A stretch of 63,354 nt of DNA from Hyphomonadaceae bacterium (GTDB lineage Bacteria > Pseudomonadota > Alphaproteobacteria > Caulobacterales > Hyphomonadaceae): positions 1 through 63,354 of the forward strand of contig CANJXY010000003.1 of NCBI GenBank assembly GCA_947478925.1. The letters are read 5' to 3'. How positions within the stretch are numbered: position 1 is the stretch's first letter; each line of letters opens with the position of its first letter. The translations under genes were made by a program, and so were the position numbers. Below are positions 17,100 through 26,504 of the stretch, in pieces. The notes under the pieces are model-generated. The model saw only the letters and a program-made list of their open reading frames with translations. It did no database searches and was not told the origin of the DNA.

Positions 17100-17627
17100 C
17101 TAGTGTCCAGCGAACCAGACGAGATAGCTGACATTGATGCCCTGCGCCGTGAGTTTGGTGTCGCCCTGCAGCTCCGGCAGGCACACCAGGAAAGCGGCTC
17201 CGGCAAGCTTGGCGCCGGCCTTCCGCAGCAGCTTGATTGCTGCCATCGCAGTGCCGCCCGTCGCAATCAGGTCGTCGACCAACAACACGCGATCACCCGG
17301 TTCGATGGCGTCGGTATGCATCTCCATCGCATCCACGCCGTATTCGAGCTCATAGCTTTCGGTAATGACACTGTGGGGCAGCTTGCCCTTCTTGCGCAGC
17401 GGCACAAACCCGGCGGACAGCTGGTGCGCCACCGCCCCGCCGAGAATGAACCCGCGCGCTTCGATCCCCGCCACCTTGTCGATCTTGGCGCCAGCCCATG
17501 GCTGCACCAGTTCGTCTACCGCTTGTCGGAAAGCGCGCGGATTGCCCATCAGCGTGGTCACATCCCGGAACATGATCCCCTTCCTCGGGAAGTCCGGGAT
17601 CGTGCGGATTGCGTCTTTCAGTTCCAT
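17100..17627 (-). CDS. apt: Adenine phosphoribosyltransferase
   Basis: A 175-residue type I phosphoribosyltransferase converting adenine and PRPP to AMP. '[19 protein letters not shown]' is the PRPP-binding motif, '[17 protein letters not shown]' and '[22 protein letters not shown]' are typical of bacterial Apt. The length is standard. mtnP, whose reaction releases adenine from methylthioadenosine, lies in the same minus-strand run, with three unrelated genes between. In many alphaproteobacteria mtnP and apt lie together downstream of petABC, so this looks like an expanded version of that cluster. Confidence 0.97.
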   Translation of the reverse strand: MELKDAIRTIPDFPRKGIMFRDVTTLMGNPRAFRQAVDELVQPWAGAKIDKVAGIEARGFILGGAVAHQLSAGFVPLRKKGKLPHSVITESYELEYGVDAMEMHTDAIEPGDRVLLVDDLIATGGTAMAAIKLLRKAGAKLAGAAFLVCLPELQGDTKLTAQGINVSYLVWFAGH

Positions 17628-17687
17628 GGATCGCCCTCGGCCTGGTCATGTCTGGTTAGAGCATGTCCACGACGCGCGGAAGACGCC

Positions 17688-19067
17688 TCAGCTCGGCGCC
17701 GGCAGGCCTGCTATCCAGTCCGCCAGAACCTTGGTCAGTTCCGGATTGTAGGCAGCATTCGCTACCTGACCACCTGCTGCGCGGTTGGCGGCGCGCGCCT
17801 CCTCCGGCGCACCTTCCAGACCGAAACCATGCCCGGTCCGCGCCAGCATGGCGTAGGATGCGGGCCCCGGCCGATAGTGATTCACTACATCGACAATCAG
17901 ACGATGATCCCGATCATCGATGGCGGCATAGTCGACCTGTCCGTAGACGGCGAGTGTCGGCGCATTGGCGTCGCGCCAGGCAGCCGCCAGTCGCTGTTGA
18001 CCGACGCCGCGCCAGTAAGCAACGGAGCGTCCGAGTATCTGATCTTCGCCATCCCACCACAGAGCCTCACGGAGCAGCTGTTCGCTTCCCGTGATTTCAC
18101 TGGCGATCTGCTTCAGTGGCGCCTCCTCCATGAAGATACGATTCAGGATCGGGCGCATCGCCTCAGCCAGCGCCTCGTTGTCCGCCGGATCCGCGCCCAC
18201 CGAGAAAAGGCTCTGCAGCCTGAAGAGGTCCTGCATGTAGTCATGCCAGTTTCGCATCACGGTACCGTAGACAGCCAGACCCCGCAGACCCGGCGTCTCG
18301 GCCGCGAGCACTGGCGCCTCGACGCCGCCCATCGAGTGACCCAGCAGCACGATACGGCTCGGCGCCACGCCATATGTGTTGATCAGCGTTCTTAGTCCCT
18401 CGCGGAATGCCGACAACTCGGCGTCGAAATCCATGTCGAAACACGACGGCCCGCCCTGGCTGTCGCCCATGCCAGGCTTCTCGACCCGGTAGGTTGCAAT
18501 GCCGCGATCAGCCAATCCCTGCGCCAGCGCGCGATAGGGATGTGCGGCGTTCGGCCCTTCCATGGTGGCGCAGTAATAGCCTTGTAGCACGTAGACGACC
18601 GGCCCGTTCTTCTTCGCAGTATCGGGCGTCACCATGATGTTGCGCAGCAACCCGCCACGAAACGCAACCGCGCCATAGGTCGCCTTGGCGCGCTCATAGC
18701 TCTCCATCGGCCGCGCCACAGCAAGCGCCTCGCCAGAGCTCGCCTTGCCCTGGCGCAGGTAAGACAGGCTGACCGGCTGTCCCGACCGCAATTCATCCGC
18801 GCGAGCTACCAGCGCTGTGGTGTCAGTGACCGTCGCCCCGTTTACGGCCGTGATGACGTCGCCAGTCCTTATGCCCGCCTGCGCGGCCGTGGATCCGGGA
18901 TTGACCTGCAGCACGCGGGCGCCGCCAGCCACCGTCTCGATCGCAACTCCCAGCATGGCCTTGCGCGCCAGTGCGCCCGTCTGGGCGCTCGCAGCGGACA
19001 AGCCCGACACCGCGACACTCGCGCCCACCAGGATCGATGCCACCAGGTAGAACCGCGTCGTTTCCAT
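17688..19067 (-). CDS. Secreted PDZ domain-alpha/beta hydrolase fusion
   Basis: A 459-residue exported protein. A signal peptide (1-29, ending SAASAQ) is followed by a PDZ domain (about 35-120: 'MLGVAIETVAGGARVLQVNP' and 'AAQAGIRTGDVITAVNGATV') and an alpha/beta hydrolase (about 150-455). The nucleophile is in 'VLLGHSMGGVEAP', the likely acid in 'YGQVDYAAID' and the histidine in 'ARTGHGFGLE', so the triad is complete. The PDZ domain may bind C-termini or dock substrates. The substrate is unknown; esterase or peptidase activity would fit. It lies 60 bases upstream of apt on the same strand. Confidence 0.88.
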   Translation of the reverse strand: METTRFYLVASILVGASVAVSGLSAASAQTGALARKAMLGVAIETVAGGARVLQVNPGSTAAQAGIRTGDVITAVNGATVTDTTALVARADELRSGQPVSLSYLRQGKASSGEALAVARPMESYERAKATYGAVAFRGGLLRNIMVTPDTAKKNGPVVYVLQGYYCATMEGPNAAHPYRALAQGLADRGIATYRVEKPGMGDSQGGPSCFDMDFDAELSAFREGLRTLINTYGVAPSRIVLLGHSMGGVEAPVLAAETPGLRGLAVYGTVMRNWHDYMQDLFRLQSLFSVGADPADNEALAEAMRPILNRIFMEEAPLKQIASEITGSEQLLREALWWDGEDQILGRSVAYWRGVGQQRLAAAWRDANAPTLAVYGQVDYAAIDDRDHRLIVDVVNHYRPGPASYAMLARTGHGFGLEGAPEEARAANRAAGGQVANAAYNPELTKVLADWIAGLPAPS

Positions 19068-19140
19068 GTCGCCCTAAGCCATATCGAATATCGATACAAA
19101 ACCACAAGAGGAGACGCGTTTCAACAGGATTGCAGTTGCT

Positions 19141-19788
19141 TCACGCCTCGTCTGATCTTGGCAATTTTCGCGTTTCAGCCTCAGCGCTGTCTACCCATGC
19201 AGCAAAGTGCGGCTCGGCCCACATCCGGTCGAGATAGCCCTGCGCCTCGGGCGATCGCGGAATGGCGTAGGTGACAAACCGCGTCACCACCGGGGCATAC
19301 ATCGCGTCCGCCACCGACCACTGCCCGAACAGGAACGGCCCGCCCGAGCGCGCCATCCAACCCCGCCACAGCGCATCCACCTTCTCCGCGTCGGCAAGGC
19401 CATCGGCTGTCAACCGCCCTGCGTCCGTCCGGCGGCGAATGTTCATCGGTGCATCGTTGCGCAGGTTGGGAAAGCCCGAATGCATTATGGCCGCCGCCGC
19501 GCGCGCCAGCGCTCGCGTGTTGGACTCCCTGGGCCATAGTGTGGGCTGCTGTTCGGCCGCCCACTCGCAGATCGCAAGGCTCTCGGCGATCACCACGCCC
19601 TCGCCCAGGTCAAGCGCCGGCACCCGCGCATTGGGCGAGATCGCGCCGAAGACCGGCTTGCCACCCAACTCGGGCAGCGCATGCATCACCTCGTCGAACG
19701 CGATTCCGCCATGCCGCAGGGCCAGCCACGGGCGCATCGACCATGACGAGTAGTTCCTGTCTCCGATATGCAGACGCGGCGCGCTCAT
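19141..19788 (-). CDS. Glutathione S-transferase family protein
   Basis: A 215-residue GST. The N-terminal 'LHIGDRNYSSWSMRPWLAL' carries the Ser-Ser-Trp-Ser motif of the beta/zeta-like branch with catalytic Ser. 'ARVPALDLGEGVVIAESLAI' holds the cis-Pro and the glutathione contact. The C-terminal helical domain ends 'WVDSAEAETRKL'. It is co-directional with the LysE-family gene upstream, 25 bases apart. The role is probably detoxification; the substrate is unknown. Confidence 0.92.
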   Translation of the reverse strand: MSAPRLHIGDRNYSSWSMRPWLALRHGGIAFDEVMHALPELGGKPVFGAISPNARVPALDLGEGVVIAESLAICEWAAEQQPTLWPRESNTRALARAAAAIMHSGFPNLRNDAPMNIRRRTDAGRLTADGLADAEKVDALWRGWMARSGGPFLFGQWSVADAMYAPVVTRFVTYAIPRSPEAQGYLDRMWAEPHFAAWVDSAEAETRKLPRSDEA

Positions 19789-19813
19789 GTGGGCTCCAGT
19801 GAGGTCTGTCAGT

Positions 19814-20452
19814 TCAGTGTTGTTTGTAGGCGAAAGCTACGATCAGGGCGAGCGCAACGAACACCATGCCAACGCCGCGTTCGAACCACCGCCGCACGTG
19901 GTCTTTCGCCAGGAACCGCGACAGCGCCCCGCCGATGTGTGTGTAGAGCCATTGCACGCCCAGATCGGCGATCGTGCCGACCGTCCCGAGCACTACAGTC
20001 TGCCCCAGCACATCGGTCTTGGTGTCAATGAACTGTGGCAGGAAGGTCAGGAACCAGAAGATCGTCTTGGGATTGCCGAGCCCGATCATCAGCCCGTCGA
20101 AGAATGCGCCGCGCCCGACCGCGATCACCGGTGACGGCTGCGCCGGGTCGGGTGGCAGCTTGCGCTGCAACGACCGCAGGATCGCCATCACACCCAGCAG
20201 GGCAAGATATCCCGCCCCCGCCCACTTCACGATGAAGAAAGCCAGCTCCGAGGTCGACATCAGCACGCCGATACCCAGCGCCGTCAGGGCGAAGTAGAAG
20301 ACATTGGCGACCTGGATGCCGAAGCCAGCCATCAGGCCCGCGCGACGTCCGCGCAGGGCAGATTGCGACATGATGAACATGACGTTCGGCCCAGGGGCCA
20401 TGCTGACGAGCGTGGTCAGCACGATGAACAACAGGATGTTGTCGGGTATCAT
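19814..20452 (-). CDS. LysE/RhtB-family amino-acid exporter
   Basis: A 212-residue, six-segment inner-membrane protein with the signature 'TTLVSMAPGPNVMFIMSQSA' near the N-terminus and a charged cytoplasmic loop around residues 100-120. It resembles RhtB-type homoserine/threonine exporters, although the true substrate cannot be deduced. It lies 53 bases downstream of mtnP and 25 bases upstream of a GST gene, repeating the GST/LysE pairing seen at 12335-13613. Confidence 0.9.
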   Translation of the reverse strand: MIPDNILLFIVLTTLVSMAPGPNVMFIMSQSALRGRRAGLMAGFGIQVANVFYFALTALGIGVLMSTSELAFFIVKWAGAGYLALLGVMAILRSLQRKLPPDPAQPSPVIAVGRGAFFDGLMIGLGNPKTIFWFLTFLPQFIDTKTDVLGQTVVLGTVGTIADLGVQWLYTHIGGALSRFLAKDHVRRWFERGVGMVFVALALIVAFAYKQH

Positions 20453-20505
20453 CTATGCTTGGTTCCCGCTTGCGGCAGGGATGTCGGCGGACAAACCAAG
20501 GTCCG

Positions 20506-21384
20506 TCAAGCCCTTAACACCCGTCCGGCGACAGCATCAAGCCGCGCCAGCAGCGCAGGATCCCGGTGTTCTCGATCCGTGATGATCGCATGATCGAGGC
20601 ATGTGTCGATCGCGTCTGGATCCGGCGTACGAGGGCCCGCCGCCATCCGCAGCGTTACGCGCGAGACCAGGGCCGCTGCCTTCTGCGCATTGCCATGCAG
20701 CACTTTCAGCACATCGCTCACGGACACCGCGGCGACCTCCTCGTGCCAGCAATCATAGTCCGTCACCATCGCCACCGTTGCGTAGGGCAGCTCCGCCTCG
20801 CGCGCCAGCTTGGCCTCCGGCATGTTGGTCATCCCGATCACCGCGCACCCCCACGAACGATAGAGCTTCGACTCCGCGAGTGACGAAAATTGCGGGCCTT
20901 CCATTGCCAGATAGGTCCCACCCTTGTGTGTGCGAACCCCGAGCGCTGCAGACTCCTCCGCCGCCATCCCCGCCAGCCGCGATGAAACCGGATGCGCCAT
21001 CGACACGTGGGCGACGACGCCCTCGCCAAAAAAACTCTTCTCGCGCGCAAACGTTCGGTCGATGAATTGATCGACCACCACGAAATCACCCGGCGCCATC
21101 TCCTCATTGAGAGATCCGCATGCCGACAGCGAGAGAATGTCGGTGCACCCCGCCCGCTTCAGCACATCGATATTGGCGCGATAGTTGAGCTGCGTCGGCC
21201 CCAACCGATGCCCTCGGCCATGCCGCGGCAGGAACACCACATCGATCCCGTTGAGCTTGCCCCGATAAACCTGATCCGACGGCACGCCCCAGGGCGAGGC
21301 AATCGACTCCCAACGTCCGCCCTCAATACCGGGAACCTGATACAATCCCGACCCGCCAATGATCCCGAGCGTCCATCTGGTCAT
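20506..21384 (-). CDS. mtnP: S-methyl-5'-thioadenosine phosphorylase
   Basis: A 292-residue purine nucleoside phosphorylase-family enzyme that cleaves methylthioadenosine to adenine and methylthioribose-1-phosphate. 'LGIIGGSGLYQVPGIEG' is the N-terminal phosphate-binding region, 'FLPRHGRGHRLGPTQLNYRA' the RHGxxH segment, 'AMEGPQFSSLAES' and 'IGMTNMPEAKLAREAELPYATVAMVTDYDCW' the purine site. I place the start at 21384, directly before TRWTLGIIGGSG, instead of 21414. The product adenine is the substrate of Apt encoded about 3 kb downstream on the same strand. Confidence 0.96.
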   Translation of the reverse strand: MTRWTLGIIGGSGLYQVPGIEGGRWESIASPWGVPSDQVYRGKLNGIDVVFLPRHGRGHRLGPTQLNYRANIDVLKRAGCTDILSLSACGSLNEEMAPGDFVVVDQFIDRTFAREKSFFGEGVVAHVSMAHPVSSRLAGMAAEESAALGVRTHKGGTYLAMEGPQFSSLAESKLYRSWGCAVIGMTNMPEAKLAREAELPYATVAMVTDYDCWHEEVAAVSVSDVLKVLHGNAQKAAALVSRVTLRMAAGPRTPDPDAIDTCLDHAIITDREHRDPALLARLDAVAGRVLRA

Positions 21385-21497
21385 GCGAAATCTCGATTCC
21401 GGAGTGCGGGGCAATTGGCGCGCACTCTATCCAATCGAGGTGTCGGGGCCAGCAGGTCGACAACAAGGGATGAAACAGCCCCCCGTGAGAACGCAGC

Positions 21498-21995
21498 CTA
21501 CCACCACTTCCGCATCGTGACGGGCGGCGGCGTCAGCAGGTTTACCGTGTGCAGCTGCACGTCATCCGCAACCCGGTAGCCGAGGCTCTCCCAGAACGTC
21601 ACCAGCCTCGGTTGATCCTCGCGCACACCCAGCTGCACGCCCGCGGCGCCTGCCTCACGCGCAGCATCTTCCAGCGCCGCCACCAGCGGTGCGCCGAGGC
21701 CGAGCTTGCGTAGCTCCTTCGCAACACCCACACGCTTGATCTCTGCCCATGACCGCCTGTCGCCCGCAGGCCCCGGCACCGGATGGAACCGTCCGCCGCC
21801 AACCGCCACATCACCTGAGAACAGCAACACCGCCCCGCCGCGTGCGATCTGTCCGGCGATGTCCTCGACCGTTTCGCGGTAGGCGGACGAATTCGTGGCG
21901 ACCGTTCCGGTCCAGCAACGCAGCATTACATCGCGCACCAGCCCCGCATCCACGACACGCGCTGCGTGAAGGCGAAATCCTTGCGGTAGGCGCAT
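21498..21995 (-). CDS. GNAT-family N-acetyltransferase
   Basis: A 165-residue protein with a GNAT fold. 'AEIKRVGVAKELRKLGLGAP' is the acetyl-CoA pyrophosphate loop (motif A), and 'TFWESLGYRVADDVQLHT' is motif B. I place the start at 21995 (MRLPQGFRL); the track's version extends through the petC 3' region with low-complexity Arg/Gly. It sits between petC and mtnP. The substrate is unknown. Confidence 0.82.
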   Translation of the reverse strand: MRLPQGFRLHAARVVDAGLVRDVMLRCWTGTVATNSSAYRETVEDIAGQIARGGAVLLFSGDVAVGGGRFHPVPGPAGDRRSWAEIKRVGVAKELRKLGLGAPLVAALEDAAREAGAAGVQLGVREDQPRLVTFWESLGYRVADDVQLHTVNLLTPPPVTMRKWW

Positions 21996-22170
21996 GACGA
22001 AGTCTCGAAAACGACAGGGAAACCCGCAAGACGCGAGAGCCGGGATCCGTCCGTCCAACAGCCCCGAAGGACGGCCAGATCCCGGCATACGCCTCGCGGC
22101 GTATCTCAAACGCCGCAGCGCCTCTATGAGACGCGCCCGGCCTAAGCGTCGAGTTTAGGATTGAACGGGC

Positions 22171-22196
22171 GGGCGCGCAATTTTCATCGCGCGCCC
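22171..22196 (-). terminator. Strong hairpin just after petC
   Basis: GGGCGCGC and GCGCGCCC form a perfect eight-pair stem around a ten-base A/T-rich loop, nine bases past the petC stop. No T-tract follows on the minus strand. It probably ends or stabilises the petABC mRNA. Confidence 0.5.
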
Positions 22197-22204
22197 AATC
22201 GTTA

Positions 22205-23284
22205 CTAGTGCTCCACGTTCCGCCACAGGCGGCGATACGAAAGGAAAGCTAGCAGCGCCAAGATGAGCAGATACGGGATGACCGCCGCGCCCATCTGCTT
22301 GCGCGCCACCTGCTTCGGATCACCGGCCCACGCCAGGAACAGCGCGACGTCATGCGCCTGTTGCTCCATCGTCGTCGGACGACCATCGTCGAACGTGTTC
22401 TTGTCGCAGTTCATGCCGCCAGCGGTGTGCTCGGAGCAGTCTCGCTGCAGCCTGATGTCGAAATCCGACAGCGGCCGCTGCATCGCCAGGAAACCACCCG
22501 GCGGCTTGTGACGCGGATCGCCGCTCCACTGACCGCCCGTATCACCGGCGACGTAAACGTTGTAGTTCTGACCCGGATTGACCTTGAGGCCAGCCGGCGG
22601 TGTCACAAAGCCATTCATCAGCGAATAGATGTACGCCGCGCCGCCGTGACGCGCTTTCGCGATCACTGACAGGTCCGGCGGAATGGCGCCGCCATTGGCA
22701 ACGGAGGCTGCGATGTTGTTGGCGTACGGGCTCGGGAAACGATCCGAGGGAATGCCCGGCACCGAAACCATCGAGCCCGAGTCCGGATCGACTTTCGAGA
22801 CCGAAAACTCGCTCGCCAGTTTTTTCACGATCGGGTTGTCGTTCGGGTTGGGAAAGCGTGCGTCATAGAACGGGCCGCCCACTTCGCCGAGGTTGCGGAA
22901 CGAGAGAAGGCGCAGACCGTGGCAGGTCGAGCAAACGTTCTTGTAGACCTTAAAGCCGCGCTGCATCGCGTTCTGGTCTAGCGTGCCGAACAGTTCCTCG
23001 TGCGGCCAGCCGCCTTTCGGCTCCAGCAGATGGTGCGATGCGCCGCCGCCATGGAGGGCAGCTTCAGCAGCTTCGGGGTTTTCCGGTTGGATCACTTCTG
23101 CGACCGGCGTCGGGGCCGGAGCGACGACAACCGGCTCGGCCGTCGGAGCAGGCGTGACGGCTGGTTGGTCAGCGGCGGGAGGCGGCGTTACCGGGGCGGC
23201 GGGCTGTTGCGCGATGGCGGTGACGCCGAACGCTGCAACCGCGATAACCGCAAGGCTGGATAGGGCGAGCTTGGCGAAGCGCAT
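22205..23284 (-). CDS. petC: Cytochrome c1 of the bc1 complex
   Basis: A 359-residue periplasm-facing haem protein of ubiquinol-cytochrome c reductase. A signal peptide (1-25) precedes a Pro/Ala-rich insert (about 26-75) that is longer than usual. The c-type haem site is 'VCSTCHGLRLLSF' and the axial Met region includes 'MQRPLSDFD'. A C-terminal membrane anchor (VIPYLLILALLAFLSYRRLW) tethers it. It follows petB by ten bases, completing the petA-petB-petC operon. In alphaproteobacteria petB and petC are often fused or adjacent; here they are separate. Confidence 0.97.
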   Translation of the reverse strand: MRFAKLALSSLAVIAVAAFGVTAIAQQPAAPVTPPPAADQPAVTPAPTAEPVVVAPAPTPVAEVIQPENPEAAEAALHGGGASHHLLEPKGGWPHEELFGTLDQNAMQRGFKVYKNVCSTCHGLRLLSFRNLGEVGGPFYDARFPNPNDNPIVKKLASEFSVSKVDPDSGSMVSVPGIPSDRFPSPYANNIAASVANGGAIPPDLSVIAKARHGGAAYIYSLMNGFVTPPAGLKVNPGQNYNVYVAGDTGGQWSGDPRHKPPGGFLAMQRPLSDFDIRLQRDCSEHTAGGMNCDKNTFDDGRPTTMEQQAHDVALFLAWAGDPKQVARKQMGAAVIPYLLILALLAFLSYRRLWRNVEH

Positions 23285-23294
23285 GTGTCTCTCC

Positions 23295-24752
23295 CTATTC
23301 CGCAGCCACAGGGTTCACCGGGGACGCCGGGACCGCTGCATGTTTCTTGGTGACGCTTTCCGCGATCGACGGCGGACGCACTTTCGGTTTCTCGAGGATT
23401 CCGAGAACCGGCAGGATCAGGAGGAAATACAGGAAATAGTACAGCCCCAGGATCTGCGAGAGCCACAGCCACTTGAAGCCTTCCGAGCTGACTTCGATCG
23501 CAGCTTCGCTGCGGGCCGGTTCAGCCAGCGCGGCTTTCTTCGCGACAAGCGCCTCGTAATTGTCCGACACTTCGCGGATCACCTTGCCGGTGGCCGCTTC
23601 GGTGTAGACGAGCGCGACCTTGTCCGGGCCGTAGTTGAACACAAACTTGTCCGGGTCGTTGGCGCCGCAGAAGCCGAGGCCGACCGATGCGAGCACGAAC
23701 AGCACGAACGCCTGTTGCGCCAACGGACGGTAGCGCATGGAGCGCACCTTCGACGTATCGAGCCACGGCACGAAGAACAGGATCAGGATCGCACCGAACA
23801 TCGCGCCCACACCGAGCAGCTTGGCCTCGATCGGGCCGATGTCGAAAGTGATTGCGCGCAGAATTGCATAGAACGGCAACAGGTACCATTCCGGCACGAT
23901 GTGCGACGGCGTCTGGGCCGGGTTCGCCTGGATGAAGTTGTCTGCGTGGCCGAGCTCGTTCGGCATGAAGAAAACGAACGAGGCAAACAGAATGAAGAAT
24001 ACAACGATCGCGAAGCCGTCCTTCACAGTGTAGTATGGGTGGAACGGGAGCGTGTCTTTCTTCACATCTTTCACCGAAACGCCTGTCGGGTTGTTGTTGC
24101 CCGGAACGTGCAGCGCCCAGATGTGCAGGACAACAATGCCTGCGATGACGAATGGCAGCAGGTAGTGCAGTGAGAAGAAGCGGTTAAGGGTCGCATCACC
24201 GATCGCCGGTCCGCCCATCAGGTAGGTTTTCACCGTGTCGCCGACCAGCGGGATCGCACCAATCAGGTTGGTGATGACCGCCGAGCCATGGAACGACATC
24301 TGTCCCCAGGGCAGCACATAGCCCATGAACGCCGTCGCCATCATGATCAGGTAGATCACGACGCCGAGGATCCAGATCACCTCACGGGGCGATTTATAAG
24401 AGCCGTAATAGAGACCGCGGAACATGTGGATGTAGACCGCCAGGAAGAACATCGACGCGCCGTTCGCGTGGATGCCCTGGATCAGCCAGCCGAAATCGAC
24501 GTCACGGCGAATACGCTCGACCGAGTCGAATGCCTTCGACGTATCGGCAACATAGTGCATCGCCAGCACGATGCCGGTGACGATCTGCACCACCAGCATG
24601 ACGGCCAGGATGCCCCCGAACGTCCACCAGTAGTTGAGGTTCTTCGGTGTCGGGAATTCCATCAGGTCATGGTTGAAGCGCAGGATGGGCAAACGCTCAT
24701 CCATCCACTTCGTGAAGCCGTTCTTCGGCTCGTAGGTCGACGGTCCGCTCAT
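23295..24752 (-). CDS. petB: Cytochrome b of the bc1 complex
   Basis: A 485-residue, eight-helix membrane subunit carrying haems bL and bH. Helix B has '[21 protein letters not shown]' and helix D '[31 protein letters not shown]', which together supply the four haem histidines. The Qo-site 'PEWY' motif is present in '[16 protein letters not shown]'. The C-terminal part adds a transmembrane segment ([21 protein letters not shown]) and a charged tail beyond the usual bacterial length of about 430 residues. It is encoded 17 bases after petA and 10 before petC. Confidence 0.98.
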   Translation of the reverse strand: MSGPSTYEPKNGFTKWMDERLPILRFNHDLMEFPTPKNLNYWWTFGGILAVMLVVQIVTGIVLAMHYVADTSKAFDSVERIRRDVDFGWLIQGIHANGASMFFLAVYIHMFRGLYYGSYKSPREVIWILGVVIYLIMMATAFMGYVLPWGQMSFHGSAVITNLIGAIPLVGDTVKTYLMGGPAIGDATLNRFFSLHYLLPFVIAGIVVLHIWALHVPGNNNPTGVSVKDVKKDTLPFHPYYTVKDGFAIVVFFILFASFVFFMPNELGHADNFIQANPAQTPSHIVPEWYLLPFYAILRAITFDIGPIEAKLLGVGAMFGAILILFFVPWLDTSKVRSMRYRPLAQQAFVLFVLASVGLGFCGANDPDKFVFNYGPDKVALVYTEAATGKVIREVSDNYEALVAKKAALAEPARSEAAIEVSSEGFKWLWLSQILGLYYFLYFLLILPVLGILEKPKVRPPSIAESVTKKHAAVPASPVNPVAAE

Positions 24753-24769
24753 GTTCCCATGTCCCCCGA

Positions 24770-25351
24770 CTACAGCGAAATCTTGATCATGGTGGCCGAC
24801 GTGTAGTCATACTTCGGGATCGCCAGGTTCTTCGGCGCCGGACCTTTCCGGATGCGTCCCGAGGTGTCGTAGTGCGAGCCGTGGCAGGGGCAGTACCAGC
24901 CACCGAAATCGCCGGTGTTGCCCTGCGCCGGGCCGACCGGAACGCACCCAAGGTGCGTGCAGGTTCCCGAAGTTACCAGGATCGCCGGGTTAAGCTTGCC
25001 ATCCAACATCTTGTGCAGGCGACTGTCGTCCGTGGCAGGATCGCGCAGCTGGGCGTGATCGTCAGCCTTGGCGCGGGCAATCTCGACCGGCGTGCGGTGG
25101 CGGATGAAGAACGGCAGACCGCCGATCAGCACCCGGATCTCGCTGCCTTCCGGCACTTTCGAGACATCTACCTCAGCGGTCGAGGCCGCGCGGGTGTCGG
25201 CTGCAGGCGCGAGTTGCTGGACGAACGGCCATGCGACCGCGGCAACGCCGCCAGCCGCGACGGTCGCCGCCGCAATATGAATAAAATCCCGACGGGTTTC
25301 TCCGGCGTGAGCCGCGTCTGCCGTTGCGGCCTTGGATCCGTGTTCCGACAC
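24770..25351 (-). CDS. petA: Rieske iron-sulfur subunit of the bc1 complex
   Basis: A 193-residue 2Fe-2S subunit. The N-terminus has a Tat-type signal-anchor ('[20 protein letters not shown]'). The cluster-binding boxes are 'CTHLGC' and 'CPCHGSHYD'. The GTG at 25351 has GGGAG six bases upstream and is a better start than the track's 25432, whose extra 27 codons cover the intergenic promoter area. It is the first gene of petABC and is divergent from trmL. Confidence 0.96.
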   Translation of the reverse strand: MSEHGSKAATADAAHAGETRRDFIHIAAATVAAGGVAAVAWPFVQQLAPAADTRAASTAEVDVSKVPEGSEIRVLIGGLPFFIRHRTPVEIARAKADDHAQLRDPATDDSRLHKMLDGKLNPAILVTSGTCTHLGCVPVGPAQGNTGDFGGWYCPCHGSHYDTSGRIRKGPAPKNLAIPKYDYTSATMIKISL

Positions 25352-25445
25352 ACGAGTCTCCCATGCTATCCGGAGCTTTTGACGCCTTAATACCGCCGCA
25401 GGGGAACCCCCACAGGTGGCGTGGTGTCGCAAGAAAGCCCCAGTT

Positions 25446-25922
25446 GTGACGGACCCGTCTAAAGTGCGACTCGCCCTCTTTCAACCAGACATCCCTCAGA
25501 ATCTTGGGGCGAATCTCCGATTGGCGGCGTGCCTTGGCGTCGCAGTCGACATTATCGAGCCCTGCGGCTTCCCGCTTACGGACGCTAGCTTGCGTCGCGT
25601 GGCGATGGACTATGCGGAAAATGCTGTTGTTTCGCGTCATTCCGGCTGGTCGGCCTTCCGCGAATCACAAATCGCGAACGGTTCGCGGCTCATCCTGTTC
25701 ACGACACGCGGCGCTGCCCGCCTTGACCAATTTTCATTTCGCCAGGACGACGTCCTACTGTTTGGACGCGAGTCGGCCGGCGCCCCGGAAGATATCCACA
25801 GAGCTGCCGACGAACGCGTAGCGATTCCCCTCGCCCCTCCCGCCCGCTCCCTGAACGTCGCGATGTCCGCCGGCCTCGCTCTGTGGGAAGCGCTGAAGCA
25901 GACCGGCGGCTTGCCGGGGTAG
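25446..25922 (+). CDS. trmL: tRNA (cytidine(34)-2'-O)-methyltransferase
   Basis: A SPOUT-fold methyltransferase of about 158 residues, which 2'-O-methylates wobble position 34 of tRNA-Leu. 'LFQPDIPQNLGANLRLAACL' is motif 1, 'LLFGRESAGAPEDIHRAAD' motif 2 and 'IPLAPPARSLNVAMSAGLALWEAL' motif 3 with the knotted SAM site. Two GTG starts are possible (25416 and 25446). I chose the later one because the family core begins soon after it, but there is no decisive Shine-Dalgarno. Confidence 0.9.
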   Translation: MTDPSKVRLALFQPDIPQNLGANLRLAACLGVAVDIIEPCGFPLTDASLRRVAMDYAENAVVSRHSGWSAFRESQIANGSRLILFTTRGAARLDQFSFRQDDVLLFGRESAGAPEDIHRAADERVAIPLAPPARSLNVAMSAGLALWEALKQTGGLPG

Positions 25923-25998
25923 ATCTCGCCTTGTCATCCCGGGAGCGGGTAGCGCTAGTTGGGACCCTCAGATCGGGGAGAGGGTTCCCGGCTCTTCG

Positions 25999-26487
25999 CT
26001 AGGCTTCGGACAGGACTACAAGCGATACCGCCGCGGGGTGGCTTGAGGGAAAGCCCACTCTCACTGCGCTCAGCTGCTGCAGGTCCTTCTGATACCTACT
26101 GACCGCTTTGAAGGACTCATTGATCGCCGTCATCACGTGCGGCGCGGTGATATCGAGCGCCGTTCTCATGCCTCCTGCTTTCTATTCGGCGACCAGCCCC
26201 GCCTCGAACAGCGCATTGACTTTCCTCCGCACTGTCTCGCGATGCAGGCTCGGCCTGTCGGCAGTCATCACGCACGCGATGGCGTCAAGATCTTTGGATT
26301 TCAGTTTCCTCGTCAGCTTTTTGCGGTCGGAACGGCATCGCCAACGCTTCAGGGGACGCAACGTTGCCTGGGCGATGGAAAGCCAGGTCAGCGTCGACCC
26401 GCTGTCGGACTTGAACATCGATCGGGCGATGTGGATCAGATCAGGAAAAAGCTTGACTGCGCGAAGGCTTTTGGACGCAAGGCCAAC
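25999..26487 (-). pseudogene. Decayed winged-helix regulator gene
   Basis: The minus strand reads continuously as a regulator-like protein only if defects are allowed. One frame gives 'KLFPDLIHIARSMFKSDSG' and 'LTWLSIAQATLRPL', a second gives 'EALAMPFRPQKADEETEIQR', and the first resumes with 'LHRETVRRKVNALFEAGLV'. An in-frame amber TAG (26182-26184) then interrupts 'KAGGMRTALDITAPHVMTAI' and 'SFKAVSRYQKDL'. The RETVRRKV helix and its flanks match a winged-helix family common in alphaproteobacteria. There is no usable start codon after the upstream TGA at 26488. Two compensating frameshifts, an amber and a lost start indicate a pseudogene. The track's 26182-26418 ORF is its middle. Confidence 0.6.
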
Positions 26488-26504
26488 TCAAGGATCGATA
26501 GTGC

